A DNA stretch of 64,000 bases from contig NZ_OZ038525.1 in NCBI RefSeq assembly GCF_964036645.1, positions 4,468,001 through 4,532,000 on the forward strand. Reading direction: 5' to 3'. Positions 19,722 through 28,142 of the stretch are shown in pieces. This DNA is from Tenacibaculum sp. 190524A02b (GTDB lineage Bacteria > Bacteroidota > Bacteroidia > Flavobacteriales > Flavobacteriaceae). A program made the translations under genes and the position numbers. The notes under the pieces were generated by a model. The model was not told the DNA's origin. It ran no database searches and was given only the letters and a program-made list of their open reading frames with translations. Each line of letters starts with the position of its first letter. Position 1 is the first letter of the stretch.

Positions 19722-19852
19722 GATTGTGTTTTTAAGTTGGTTAATTTAATTGTGAGTTGTTATTAGTACTATGTACTTGTCTGTTTTTGGTAAAATTAGG
19801 TTGGTTGTTGATTTTAATTTTCTTCATTTTATCATGTTTTTAATTGATAAAA

Positions 19853-19860
19853 CAAAGTTA
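19853..19860 (-). promoter_or_regulatory. Likely -7 box of the surface-protein operon
   Basis: Minus-strand TAACTTTG fits TANNTTTG and lies 131 bases ahead of the start codon at 19721. No TTG is present at the normal -33 position, and a palindromic candidate activator site is centred about 32 bases upstream, which fits an activator-dependent promoter. Confidence 0.5.
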
Positions 19861-19885
19861 GTTTTGATTAAGAGTGAAGTAAATA

Positions 19886-19931
19886 AGTACTAGTACGTAT
19901 ATACTAAGTGATACTACGTAGAACGTACGTA
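19886..19931. promoter_or_regulatory. Candidate operators of the surface-protein operon
   Basis: AGTACTAGTACGTAT (19886-19900) shares 14 bases with the site at 5929-5942. A second related site, TACGTAGAACGTACGTA (19915-19931), has its centre about 30 bases further upstream. Both are upstream of the -7 box at 19853-19860. Confidence 0.5.
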
Positions 19932-20016
19932 CTGCATAGCAGTATGTAGTTTATTTAAAGGATTTGTGTTTGCTTTTTTAGGTTCTTTGGATGTTTTTTT
20001 GAATAGGAAGAATTCT

Positions 20017-20544
20017 TTATTTGGAAGTAAAAACCGTTATGTTATTTATAGGAAAAGCTTTTAGAAAATCATTTTTCGTAATGGTGTTTGATTCATTAGA
20101 GTCATAATCCATTAGAATTTTCCATGTATTATTTTTTTTAACAAGTAGTACATGAAATTGACCATAGTACACTTTCTTGTTTTTTTGTTTGTTTAGCCTA
20201 GTTAATTGATAAACGCCTCGTTCACTAGCTATGGAATCATTATTAATTCGTTCAAAAAATCGCAAAGCTATTGTATTGGTCACACCATTATTTTGGGCTG
20301 ATGCAAATCTTTTTTTATAACTATTAATATAAGTGGTATAATTACTAATTCTTTTACCTCCTGAAATACGAATTAAATCTTTATCGTGTATTTCAGCCAT
20401 TATTTCTGCATCTAGTGCTTCAAAAGCTTTATAAAATTTAGCCCAAACAATGTTTATTTCTTTTAGGTTGTTTATAGATTGTGAATAGTTATACTGAACA
20501 TTTACAGATAGGCATAATAACAGAACAAAGTGGTTAAATTTCAT
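20017..20544 (-). CDS. Exported NTF2-like (SnoaL/DUF4440-type) protein
   Basis: A 175-residue protein, taking the ATG at 20544 because the signal peptide (MKFNHFVLLLCLSVN ... YSQ) begins there; another ATG lies five codons upstream. The body fits an NTF2-like cone fold: an N-terminal helix with FEALDAEIMAEIHDKDLIRISGG and a final strand pair around HVLLVKKNNTWKILMDYDS. Proteins of this type bind small molecules or act as accessory enzymes, and no catalytic role can be named. It stands alone between the surface operon and a divergent gene. Confidence 0.65.
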   Translation of the reverse strand: MKFNHFVLLLCLSVNVQYNYSQSINNLKEINIVWAKFYKAFEALDAEIMAEIHDKDLIRISGGKRISNYTTYINSYKKRFASAQNNGVTNTIALRFFERINNDSIASERGVYQLTRLNKQKNKKVYYGQFHVLLVKKNNTWKILMDYDSNESNTITKNDFLKAFPINNITVFTSK

Positions 20545-20784
20545 TTTATTAAGGTACAAATTATCAAGTAGTTTTTAGATGTATTTATGAATTGGGAAAA
20601 TCCTATATATTTTATAAAAATTAAAGATTTATTATAGATAAATAAATTTAAAAATAGTAAATTGATAATCAGTGATGTATGCGGTTTGATGATTTAGAGA
20701 AAAAGAACTTGAATAAGTATATTTATGAAAAGAGAGCCTGTTTTGAATATTTATAAATCAAGTAACCATAAAATAAAATATCTC

Positions 20785-21483
20785 ATGAAGCTTTTAAAAT
20801 GTTTATTAATTGTAATGTTATTAGGGCTAGTAGGAACTGTTAATGCCCAAGAAACAGAATTAACAAAGGAGGAACGTAAAGAAAAAATAAAAAAGAAACG
20901 TTTAGCTAAAAAAGAAAAGAGAAAAGCAGAAAAAGAGCAAAGAAAAGCACTAAAGGAGGAAAAAAGAGCTTTAGCAAAAAGGAAAAAAGAATTAAGAGAA
21001 GGAAGAAAAGAAATTTTAGCAGAGCATCAGGAAGCTATGAAAGGGATGAATCCAGAAGAAAAGAAGGCTTATATAGATAAAAACCCTGAATTAAAAGCAA
21101 AGCTAAAGGCTTATCATGAAGGAACGGCTGAAAAAAGAAAAGAATTAAAAAAGGATAAGAAAAAGTATAAGAAAAAGTATAAAGAGAATAAGAAGGAAGC
21201 GATGCAAAGAAGAATTGAAAAGAAAAAAGAAAAAATAGCTTCATTAAAAGAGAAAACGAAAGAAACTGAAGCTATGATGGCAAAAAAGAAAGCTGATTTA
21301 GCTACTAAAAAGGCATCAGGAGAAATAACAGAGGAACAATACACCAAAAAAATGGGAAAAGTGGCAAAAATTGAAAATAGGTTGAGTAAGAATAAAGAGA
21401 AAATTAGCCAAATAGAAACAAGTATTAAAGAGAATGAAGAAAAATTGGTGAAGATGAATACCGTGAAAGAAAGTAAAAAATAA
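20785..21483 (+). CDS. Secreted, highly charged coiled-coil protein
   Basis: The start at 20785 is preferred because it gives a signal peptide (MKLLKCLLIVMLLGLVGTVNA); an in-frame ATG lies 20 codons earlier. After the signal the 210 remaining residues are almost entirely Lys, Glu, Arg, Ala and Leu with no proline-rich breaks, apart from a short MNPEEKKAYIDKNPE segment, so a long helical rod or coiled coil is expected in the periplasm. No family is recognised. It ends at a strong terminator and is transcribed alone. Confidence 0.7.
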   Translation: MKLLKCLLIVMLLGLVGTVNAQETELTKEERKEKIKKKRLAKKEKRKAEKEQRKALKEEKRALAKRKKELREGRKEILAEHQEAMKGMNPEEKKAYIDKNPELKAKLKAYHEGTAEKRKELKKDKKKYKKKYKENKKEAMQRRIEKKKEKIASLKEKTKETEAMMAKKKADLATKKASGEITEEQYTKKMGKVAKIENRLSKNKEKISQIETSIKENEEKLVKMNTVKESKK

Positions 21484-21501
21484 ATAAGATAAGATTGAAA
21501 G

Positions 21502-21534
21502 GGCTAGCACACATTTATATGCTAGTCTTTTTTT
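21502..21534 (+). terminator. Terminator after the charged coiled-coil gene
   Basis: GGCTAGCA pairs with TGCTAGTC (one G-T pair), followed by a run of seven T. It lies 18 bases after the stop. Confidence 0.85.
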
Positions 21535-21589
21535 ATGAGTGTAAAAATTGATGTTTTTTTAGGTGAATTAATACCAACTATAGAATGAA

Positions 21590-21693
21590 TATTTACATAC
21601 AGAAGAAAATATTTTTTCTCTTAAGAGAAAAAATTATTACACATGTGTATAAATATTTTTCCACACGTATGTGAATTTTGCTCCATAGGTATG
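21590..21693. other. Cluster of palindromes and iterated GTATGT motifs between convergent genes
   Basis: A perfect 24-base palindrome (21611-21634, centre CTCTTAAGAG) is followed by near-palindromic related motifs: ACACATGTGTAT (about 21639), CACACGTATGTG (about 21662) and CATAGGTATGTA (about 21684), spaced 22-25 bases apart. TACATAC at about 21594 is the same core inverted. Both flanking genes end here, so these are not ordinary upstream operators. Confidence 0.5.
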
Positions 21694-21732
21694 TAAAAAA
21701 ATCGAAACAAAAATGTTTTAGAATAATAGCTT

Positions 21733-24099
21733 TTACTTATCTTCTTCTTTTGGAGGTAAAATCTTAAAGTTTGTTTCTTTCAATACCTTTTTATTGGCTA
21801 TTTTCTTTTCAAAAGAAAGTAGGAGAGAAGGTAATAACAATAAGTTTGACACCATTGCCAATAAAAGTGTTACAGATACCAATCCACCAAGTGCAATTGT
21901 ACCACCAAAACTAGAAATTGTAAATACTAAAAATCCAAAGAAAAGAACAATAGAAGTATAAAACATACTTACTCCAGTTTCTCTTAAGGCTGCGTAAACT
22001 GCAGGTTTTATTTTCCAGTTATTGGCTAATAACTCTTGTCTATACTTAGCTAAGAAATGAATCGTGTCATCTACAGAAATACCAAAAGCAATACTAAATA
22101 CTAAAATAGTTGATGGTTTTATAGGAATGTCAAAAAAGCCCATTAAACCAGCAGTCATTAATAGTGGTAACATATTTGGTATTAAAGAAATCAATATCAT
22201 TTGCGGTGATCGGAACATCCAAGCCATAAAAATGGATATTAATAATATAGCTAGTGATAAAGAAATTACTAAGTTTTTAATTAAGTAATTAGTTCCTTTT
22301 AAAAATACTAAAGCTTTTCCTGTAAGAGATACATTAAATCGATCTTCTGGGAACTGTTTTTTAATTACAGCATTTAATCGTTCCTGAATAATATCCATTT
22401 TATCCGTACCAATGTCTTTCATAAACGTAGTAATTCTGGCATACCTACCAGTACTGTCTACAAAATTCTTTAGCATTCCAGCATTACTTCCTGAGTTTTT
22501 GGTATAGGCAAAAATGTAACTCTTTTCTTGTGAAGTAGGTAGTTGGTAGTATTTTGGATTCCCTTTATAATAAGCTTGCTTAGAGTATTTAACTAAGTTG
22601 GTTACCGAAATAGGTTTTGATAATTCTGGGAATGTTTCAATGGTTTCATTTAACTTTTCTATCTTTTTTAAAGTAGAAAGCTTCATAACACCTTTATCTT
22701 TTTTAGTATCAATAAGTATTTCTAAAGGCATAATTCCACCAAATTCAGTTTCAAAAAACTTAATGTCTTTATAAAACTCCATACTTTTTGGCATATCTTC
22801 AATTAAACTACCTGATACACGTATTTTATACAAGCCAATCATACTCAATATAATTACAATAACTGTAGTAATGTATATGGTTATACGATGCGCTTTTACA
22901 GTACGTTCCATCCAGTTTACCACATCTTCCATCCACCTTTGCTCTAAGTGGCTTAAATGCTTTTTTTCTGGAAGCGGCATAAAACTATATATAATTGGAA
23001 TAATTAGTAAGGCTAAAATGAAAATACTAATAATATTAACTGAAGCTAAAATTCCAAACTCACGTAATAATTGACTCTTAACAAAAACAAAAGTAGCAAA
23101 ACCAGAAGCCGTAGTAATATTGGTCATTAAGGTAGCGTTTCCAATTTTAGAAATAACACGCTGTAATGATTTAGCTTGATTTCCATGTTTTTTTACTTCT
23201 TGCTGATATTTATTAATTAAGAAAACAGCATTGGGTACTCCAATAACAATTATTAAAGGAGGAATTAATGCAGACAGTACTGTAATTTCATATCTAAACC
23301 AGCCAATAAAGCCAAATGCCCATACTACACCAATACCAACTACAAGTAGTGTAATAAAGGTTGCTCTAAATGATCGGAAAAAGAAAAAGAAGATTATTGC
23401 AGTAATTAATAATGCACCAGCAACAAAAATTCCCATTTCTTGTGTAATATTCAAAGAATTTAATGTTCGTATATAAGGCATTCCAGATACACGTACATTA
23501 ATACCTTGTGCTTCTTCAAAGGCTTTAATTTTTGGAATTAAAGTTTCTGTAATAAAGTCTGCTCTTATTGGCGTATTAACAACCTCTTTATTTAGGTATA
23601 TGGCAGTTTGTAATACACCTTTATCATTATATAATAAATTTTCGTAAAAAGGAAGTTTTTCAAAAAGCTGTGTTTTTATATGTTCAATTTCCTCATCAGT
23701 TTGAGGTGGTTTACTAAATAAAGGTTCAACAACAAATTTTCGTTGTTTTCTATCGGCTTTTAATTGTTTAACGTCAGAGATTGAAACTGTAAAATCTACG
23801 GCATCTGTTTTATCAAATGACTTTGTGAGGTTGTTCCAAGCATTGAATTTTTCTGGCGTAAAAATGGTACTATCTTTTATACCAAGAATAATTAAGTTAC
23901 CCTCTTCACCAAAAATGTCTAGAAATTTATTGTATTGGACGTTGGCTTCATGATCAGAGGGCAATAAGTTAGCTTCTGTATAAGAGAATCGCATGTACTT
24001 CATTTGAGTAACTAAAAGCCCAGTAATAACGGCAATAAGTAATAAAACAAAGTAACGATTTCGCAATATGAAACCTGCGATTTTAGTCCAAAAAGTCAT
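21733..24099 (-). CDS. RND/MMPL family transporter
   Basis: About 788 residues with the RND-type layout: a membrane helix near the N-terminus (FVLLLIAVITGLL), a periplasmic domain (about 40-225), a block of five helices, a central loop, then a second helix-periplasmic-five-helix half. Conserved segments include GVPNAVFLINKY and FGISVDDTIHFLAKYRQ in the fourth helices of the two halves. Members of this MMPL/Patched-like group export lipids or hydrophobic compounds using proton-motive force. The substrate is unknown. A start at 24117 is also possible. The gene stands alone. Confidence 0.88.
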   Translation of the reverse strand: MTFWTKIAGFILRNRYFVLLLIAVITGLLVTQMKYMRFSYTEANLLPSDHEANVQYNKFLDIFGEEGNLIILGIKDSTIFTPEKFNAWNNLTKSFDKTDAVDFTVSISDVKQLKADRKQRKFVVEPLFSKPPQTDEEIEHIKTQLFEKLPFYENLLYNDKGVLQTAIYLNKEVVNTPIRADFITETLIPKIKAFEEAQGINVRVSGMPYIRTLNSLNITQEMGIFVAGALLITAIIFFFFFRSFRATFITLLVVGIGVVWAFGFIGWFRYEITVLSALIPPLIIVIGVPNAVFLINKYQQEVKKHGNQAKSLQRVISKIGNATLMTNITTASGFATFVFVKSQLLREFGILASVNIISIFILALLIIPIIYSFMPLPEKKHLSHLEQRWMEDVVNWMERTVKAHRITIYITTVIVIILSMIGLYKIRVSGSLIEDMPKSMEFYKDIKFFETEFGGIMPLEILIDTKKDKGVMKLSTLKKIEKLNETIETFPELSKPISVTNLVKYSKQAYYKGNPKYYQLPTSQEKSYIFAYTKNSGSNAGMLKNFVDSTGRYARITTFMKDIGTDKMDIIQERLNAVIKKQFPEDRFNVSLTGKALVFLKGTNYLIKNLVISLSLAILLISIFMAWMFRSPQMILISLIPNMLPLLMTAGLMGFFDIPIKPSTILVFSIAFGISVDDTIHFLAKYRQELLANNWKIKPAVYAALRETGVSMFYTSIVLFFGFLVFTISSFGGTIALGGLVSVTLLLAMVSNLLLLPSLLLSFEKKIANKKVLKETNFKILPPKEEDK

Positions 24100-24146
24100 C
24101 CAAAAAAATTTTAGCAAAGGTAGGTAAATGAGGATAATAAAAGCAA

Positions 24147-24178
24147 AAAAAAAGAGTGTCTAAAAAACACTCTTTTTT
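24147..24178 (-). terminator. Terminator of frr
   Basis: AAAGAGTGT pairs with ACACTCTTT; on the minus strand it is followed by a run of T, and on the plus strand also by T, so it could work in both directions. It lies 20 bases after the frr stop. Confidence 0.85.
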
Positions 24179-24197
24179 ACTAAGTAAGTTTGGGAAA

Positions 24198-24752
24198 TTA
24201 TACGGTCATAATTTCCTTTTCTTTTACGGCAAATTTATCATCAATTTGCTTAACAAACTGATCCGTTAAATTTTGAATATCTGCTTCAGAATTTTTCTTC
24301 ATATCATCAGAAGCGTCTGTTTTTTTAATGTCATTATTAGCTTCCTTTCTAGCATTTCTAACTCCAACCTTAGCATGCTCAGCTTCAGCTTTAGCTTGCT
24401 TGGCAAGGTCTCTACGACGTTCTTCAGTTAAAGGAGGTACATTAATAATAATGTTCTCACCATTATTCATTGGATTAAAACCAAGATTAGCAATCATAAT
24501 TGCTTTTTCTATTTCTTGTAACATGTTTTTTTCCCAAGGCTGAATAGAAATAGTTCTAGCATCTGGTGTATTAACGTTAGCTACTTGGCTTAAAGGAGTT
24601 GCTGATCCATAATAATCTACTTGAACATTGGCTAACATAGCAGGAGAGGCTTTACCAGCTCTAATAGTTCTTAGTTCTTTTTCTAAGTGCTCTATAGCTT
24701 TATTCATAGCCTCTTTGGCTGTGTCTATAATAAAATCGATCTCTTCGTTCAT
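24198..24752 (-). CDS. frr: Ribosome recycling factor
   Basis: A 184-residue protein of normal length. The RRF core is clear: an N-terminal helix with HLEKELRTIRAGKASPAML, then the NMLQEIEKAI and PPLTEERRRDLAKQAK segments. With EF-G it splits post-termination ribosomes into subunits. It follows pyrH by 60 bases, the standard pyrH-frr order, and ends at a terminator. Confidence 0.97.
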   Translation of the reverse strand: MNEEIDFIIDTAKEAMNKAIEHLEKELRTIRAGKASPAMLANVQVDYYGSATPLSQVANVNTPDARTISIQPWEKNMLQEIEKAIMIANLGFNPMNNGENIIINVPPLTEERRRDLAKQAKAEAEHAKVGVRNARKEANNDIKKTDASDDMKKNSEADIQNLTDQFVKQIDDKFAVKEKEIMTV

Positions 24753-24812
24753 TTTGTTATTATTTAGGAAACCTCTAAAGTTTATTTATAGAGGCAAAAT
24801 ATTTATTTTTTA

Positions 24813-25520
24813 TTAATTATCAACTACTGTTCCAATTTTTTCTCCAGAAAGAAGCTTTACTAAGTTACCTTTTTTATTCATATCAAAAACAATTATTGGT
24901 AATTTATTTTCTTCACTTAAAGTAAATGCTGTCATATCCATTACTTTCAATCCTTTTTCAATAACATCTTTAAAAGTAATATTATTGAATTTAACAGCGT
25001 CTTTATCCTTCTCTGGATCAGCTGTATAAATGCCATCAACACGAGTGCCTTTTAAAATAGCATCTGCATTAATTTCAATAGCTCTTAATACAGCAGCAGT
25101 ATCCGTAGTAAAATAAGGATTTCCAGTACCAGCACCAAAAATTACAACACGCCCTTTTTCTAAATGACGGTTTGCACGTCTTTTAATATAAGGTTCAGCT
25201 ATTTCTTTAATTTCAATAGCGGTTTGTAAACGAGTTTGTACACCTTCATCTTCCAAGGCACTTTGTAAAGCTAAACCATTAATACAAGTAGCTAACATTC
25301 CCATGTGGTCTCCTTGTACTCTATCCATTCCATTTAACTCTCCAGCTACACCTCTAAATATATTTCCACCACCAATAACAATGGCTACTTCTATATTTTT
25401 TTCAACTACTTGTTTTATTTCTTGTGCGTATTCTTTTAATCTTTGTGGGTCAATTCCGTATTGGCGATTTCCCATCAAAGCTTCGCCACTTAATTTTAAA
25501 AGGATTCTTTTGTATTGCAT
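24813..25520 (-). CDS. pyrH: UMP kinase
   Basis: A 235-residue bacterial UMP kinase (amino-acid kinase fold) that phosphorylates UMP to UDP in pyrimidine nucleotide synthesis. Visible motifs are the N-terminal [10 protein letters not shown], the GGGNIFRG phosphate-binding loop and the C-terminal region with DADAVKF-type spacing ([12 protein letters not shown]). It is followed by frr. In relatives pyrH usually comes soon after rpsB-tsf; here an IS3-type element lies between tsf and pyrH. Confidence 0.97.
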   Translation of the reverse strand: MQYKRILLKLSGEALMGNRQYGIDPQRLKEYAQEIKQVVEKNIEVAIVIGGGNIFRGVAGELNGMDRVQGDHMGMLATCINGLALQSALEDEGVQTRLQTAIEIKEIAEPYIKRRANRHLEKGRVVIFGAGTGNPYFTTDTAAVLRAIEINADAILKGTRVDGIYTADPEKDKDAVKFNNITFKDVIEKGLKVMDMTAFTLSEENKLPIIVFDMNKKGNLVKLLSGEKIGTVVDN

Positions 25521-25539
25521 AATTTTATTGAAAGTTGCG

Positions 25540-25547
25540 CAAAATTA
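25540..25547 (-). promoter_or_regulatory. Likely -7 box of pyrH
   Basis: Minus-strand TAATTTTG fits TANNTTTG and lies 19 bases ahead of the pyrH start codon. A TTG at the usual distance is not evident, so this is a weak call. Confidence 0.4.
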
Positions 25548-25580
25548 ATGATTTTTTTTGATTTTATTGGCACGGCTATA

Positions 25581-25659
25581 TAATACACTGAGGCTTGTCT
25601 TGAAATTAAATTTATTGTATTACTAAATATTTAGTGGGATTGCCCCGAGGTAGTTTACT
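25581..25659. repeat. Dispersed intergenic repeat, copy B
   Basis: A 79-base relative of the element at 5382-5460, sharing ATAATAC, the TTGAAATTAAATTTATTGT block and the exact ending GCCCCGAGGTAGTTTACT. An IS3-family element is inserted immediately next to its end. Confidence 0.75.
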
Positions 25660-25713
25660 TTGTGACGTCCTGAATACTCGTTACAATAATTAATATATTA
25701 AAGGTAGTAATTT

Positions 25714-26655
25714 TTAAATTGCTACCTTTAGTTTTTTGTAGCTTTTTCTTTTGACTTTTTTTTGTTGGTGCATTTGATTAGGAGTTAACATTGAATTTGA
25801 TAAATGAGGTCTTATTTGATTGTAAATATTGATTGCATTTTTAATTAACTTCTTTTTAATTTGTATAGAAACGTCGTATTTATCAATTGCAAATTCTTGT
25901 TTAAGAATCCCATTGATTCTTTCAGCTATAGCATTTTCATAAGGATCATATTTTTCAGTCATGCTAGGTTTGATATTATTGATACTTAACATTTTTTGAT
26001 ATTCATTAGAGCAATATTGTAACCCTCTATCTGAATGATGAATAATAGGTTCTTTATTATAATTTCTATTAGAGATTGCCATATCTAGGGCTCTTAAAGA
26101 ACCTGCTACATTTAAACTATTAGAGACATCATACCCCATTATTTTTTTAGAGTAAGCATCAGTAATTAGCGCTAAATAACATGGGTTTTCTCTCTTTCCA
26201 ATGTAAGTAATATCACTCACCCATACTTGTTCAGGTCTTACAAATTCTATATTTTTAAGTTGATTTACATGTTTTCTAAATCTATGATGAGAATTTGTAG
26301 TTATATGATATTTTTTTCTTGGTAGAATTAATAAATTATTAGCTTTTAATATTTTAAACAACTTATCACGACCAACACCAATTGCTTTTAATTCAGATTT
26401 TAAAAGATAAAATAATTTCCTTGTACCTATTCTCGGCATTGATATACGGATAGTATTTACTAAATCAATAACCTTTTTACTAAGCTTTTGTTTCTCTTTA
26501 TATGAATGAATAGCTCTATAATATACCTGCCTATTCACCCCGAGTAAATCACAGGTAGCTGTTATGCTTTCTTTGGCTTCTTGACTATATTTTTTGATAA
26601 CTCGGGTACGTGCTTTTTCTGATTGGAATATTAAATTCTTCTTCAGCAATATCAA
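25714..26655 (-). CDS. IS3-family transposase OrfB (DDE catalytic part)
   Basis: About 313 residues of an rve-type integrase core. A helix-turn-helix region near residues 30-60 is followed by the DDE triad: Asp in WVSDITYIG, Asp in HHSDRGLQY and Glu in NAIAERINGILKQE. The open frame begins inside orfA, with TTG as the only start-like codon, so it is normally made as a frameshift fusion with OrfA. The frame is +1 relative to orfA rather than the usual -1, which may mean that the copy carries a one-base indel or uses a different recoding. Confidence 0.88.
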   Translation of the reverse strand: MILLKKNLIFQSEKARTRVIKKYSQEAKESITATCDLLGVNRQVYYRAIHSYKEKQKLSKKVIDLVNTIRISMPRIGTRKLFYLLKSELKAIGVGRDKLFKILKANNLLILPRKKYHITTNSHHRFRKHVNQLKNIEFVRPEQVWVSDITYIGKRENPCYLALITDAYSKKIMGYDVSNSLNVAGSLRALDMAISNRNYNKEPIIHHSDRGLQYCSNEYQKMLSINNIKPSMTEKYDPYENAIAERINGILKQEFAIDKYDVSIQIKKKLIKNAINIYNQIRPHLSNSMLTPNQMHQQKKVKRKSYKKLKVAI

Positions 26656-26992
26656 TCATCATATCAAAAATGATGACTTTTTTATCAGCAAGCTCTGCTA
26701 AATATTCAGCACGTGCTTTTTGCTTTTCTAAAAGCTTGACTTGTTGCTCTAATTCTAAAATACGCTGTTCAGGTGTTTTTGACATGGTTTGATTTATACT
26801 AAAATCGTAATCAAATTTACCATATTTTTTTAACCAAGTACGAATCGTAGATCTTGCTTGAATACCATATTTATCAATCGCTTGAGTTCTGGTTAATAAT
26901 CCTTGCTCAATCTCTTGAACAACTTGTAGTTTAAAGGACAAACTATAATCCTTTTGGGTTCGCTTTACATAATCTGATTTCCTAGAATCCAT
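26585..26992 (-). CDS. IS3-family OrfA (DNA-binding part)
   Basis: A 135-residue protein with an N-terminal helix-turn-helix (SFKLQVVQEIEQGLLTRTQA ... RSTIRTWLKKYG) and a leucine-zipper-like coiled coil (EQRILELEQQVKLLEKQKAR), followed by the usual IAEEEFNIPIRK ending. It binds the element's ends and is joined to OrfB by frameshifting in related elements. It overlaps the orfB frame by 71 bases; the overlap includes CAGAAAAAGC, a possible slip site. Confidence 0.88.
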   Translation of the reverse strand: MDSRKSDYVKRTQKDYSLSFKLQVVQEIEQGLLTRTQAIDKYGIQARSTIRTWLKKYGKFDYDFSINQTMSKTPEQRILELEQQVKLLEKQKARAEYLAELADKKVIIFDMMIDIAEEEFNIPIRKSTYPSYQKI

Positions 26993-27042
26993 AAAATAAC
27001 TTTTAGTTGTAACGCTATTTTAGGACGGGACACTTTAAGGTA

Positions 27043-27078
27043 TAAAAAAACCATCCAATAAAAATGGATGGTTTTTAA
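27043..27078 (-). terminator. Terminator of tsf
   Basis: AAAACCATCC/GGATGGTTTT with a 9-base loop, followed by T on the minus strand. It ends the ribosomal-protein operon before the inserted element. Confidence 0.88.
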
Positions 27079-27098
27079 AAAAGATATGTTTTATAAGA

Positions 27099-28061
27099 TT
27101 ACCCTAAAGTAATTCTAACAAAATTTTGAACTTCAACATCGCCGAATGAATTTACATATTCAGCAACAGTTTTCTTTTCATCTTTGATAAACTTTTGATC
27201 TAATAAACATTGTTCTTGATCTAAAGTAGTGTTATCAGAGATAAATCTTTCCATTTTACCTGGTAAGATTTTGTCCCAAATTTGCTCTGGTTTACCTTCA
27301 GCTTTTAACTGCTCTTTTGCTGCTTCTTCAGCATTAGCTAAAGCTTCATCAGTTAATTGTAATCTAGATACAAATTGAGGAACGTTCTTTAAAGTTTTTC
27401 CTAAACGAACTAACTCTTCATTATCTTTAACGATAGCTGCAATTCTAGCTTCAGTTTCGCTAGCAACGTATGCAGGGTCAAAATCTTTATAAGATAATGT
27501 AGTTGCTCCCATAGAAGCAGCTTGCATTGCTAAATCTTTAGTTAAAACGTCTGCTTTATCAACAGCACTGCTTAAACCAACCATAGCAGCAATTTTACCA
27601 ACGTGTGTATAAGCTCCTACATAAGGTGCTTCAATTCTTTCAAAAGAAGTAATATCGATTTTTTCTCCAATAACTCCAGTTTGCTCGATTAATTTCTCAG
27701 CTACAGTAACACCACCAAAATCAGCAGCTAAAAATTCTTCTTTTGTTTTACAAGTAAAAGCAATGTCAACAAATTGAGACGCTAATTGCTTATACGAATC
27801 ATTTTTTGCAACGAAATCAGTTTCACAAGCTAATACGATAGCAACACCATATGTGTTATCTTCGCTAATTTTAGTAATAGCTACACCTTCGCTAGACTCA
27901 CGATCTGCTCTTTTAGCAGCGATTTTTTGTCCTTTTTTACGTAAAATTTCAATTGCTTTATCAAAATTACCTTCAGCCTCAACTAATGCATTTTTACAAT
28001 CCATCATACCAGCACCGGTAGTTTCTCTTAATTTCTTTACATCTGCAGCACTTATTGCCAT
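27099..28061 (-). CDS. tsf: Translation elongation factor Ts
   Basis: The start at 28061 gives the expected MAISAADVKKLRETTGAG; the frame is open 18 codons further up. The 320-residue product has the EF-Ts N-terminal UBA-like domain (TGAGMMDCKNALVEA) and the TDFVAKND motif of the core. EF-Ts exchanges GDP for GTP on EF-Tu. It follows rpsB by 81 bases as in most bacteria. The insertion element downstream lies beyond its terminator, so tsf itself is intact. Confidence 0.97.
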   Translation of the reverse strand: MAISAADVKKLRETTGAGMMDCKNALVEAEGNFDKAIEILRKKGQKIAAKRADRESSEGVAITKISEDNTYGVAIVLACETDFVAKNDSYKQLASQFVDIAFTCKTKEEFLAADFGGVTVAEKLIEQTGVIGEKIDITSFERIEAPYVGAYTHVGKIAAMVGLSSAVDKADVLTKDLAMQAASMGATTLSYKDFDPAYVASETEARIAAIVKDNEELVRLGKTLKNVPQFVSRLQLTDEALANAEEAAKEQLKAEGKPEQIWDKILPGKMERFISDNTTLDQEQCLLDQKFIKDEKKTVAEYVNSFGDVEVQNFVRITLG

Positions 28062-28142
28062 TTTGTTTGTTGTTTTTAAATTGTGGTTAAAATTAAAACA
28101 AAATAAAGGTTCCAATGTAATGAAACCTTTAAATATTTAGAT

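Larger units (their letters stand above)
25661..27032 (-). mobile_element. Complete IS3-family insertion sequence
   Basis: Imperfect 26-base terminal inverted repeats bound the element: left end TGTGACGTCC...CGTTACAA (25661-25686), and right end, read inward on the minus strand, TGTCCCGTCC...CGTTACAA (27007-27032). They match at about 19 positions and begin TGT as in IS3 elements. The bases CTT flank both sides (25658-25660 and 27033-27035), a 3-bp target duplication typical of the family. It contains orfA and orfB. It lies between tsf and pyrH, beyond the tsf terminator. Confidence 0.88.

Noticed and set aside
21590..21693. CRISPR array
   Set aside because: The repeats are short, imperfect and few, with no cas genes anywhere in the window.
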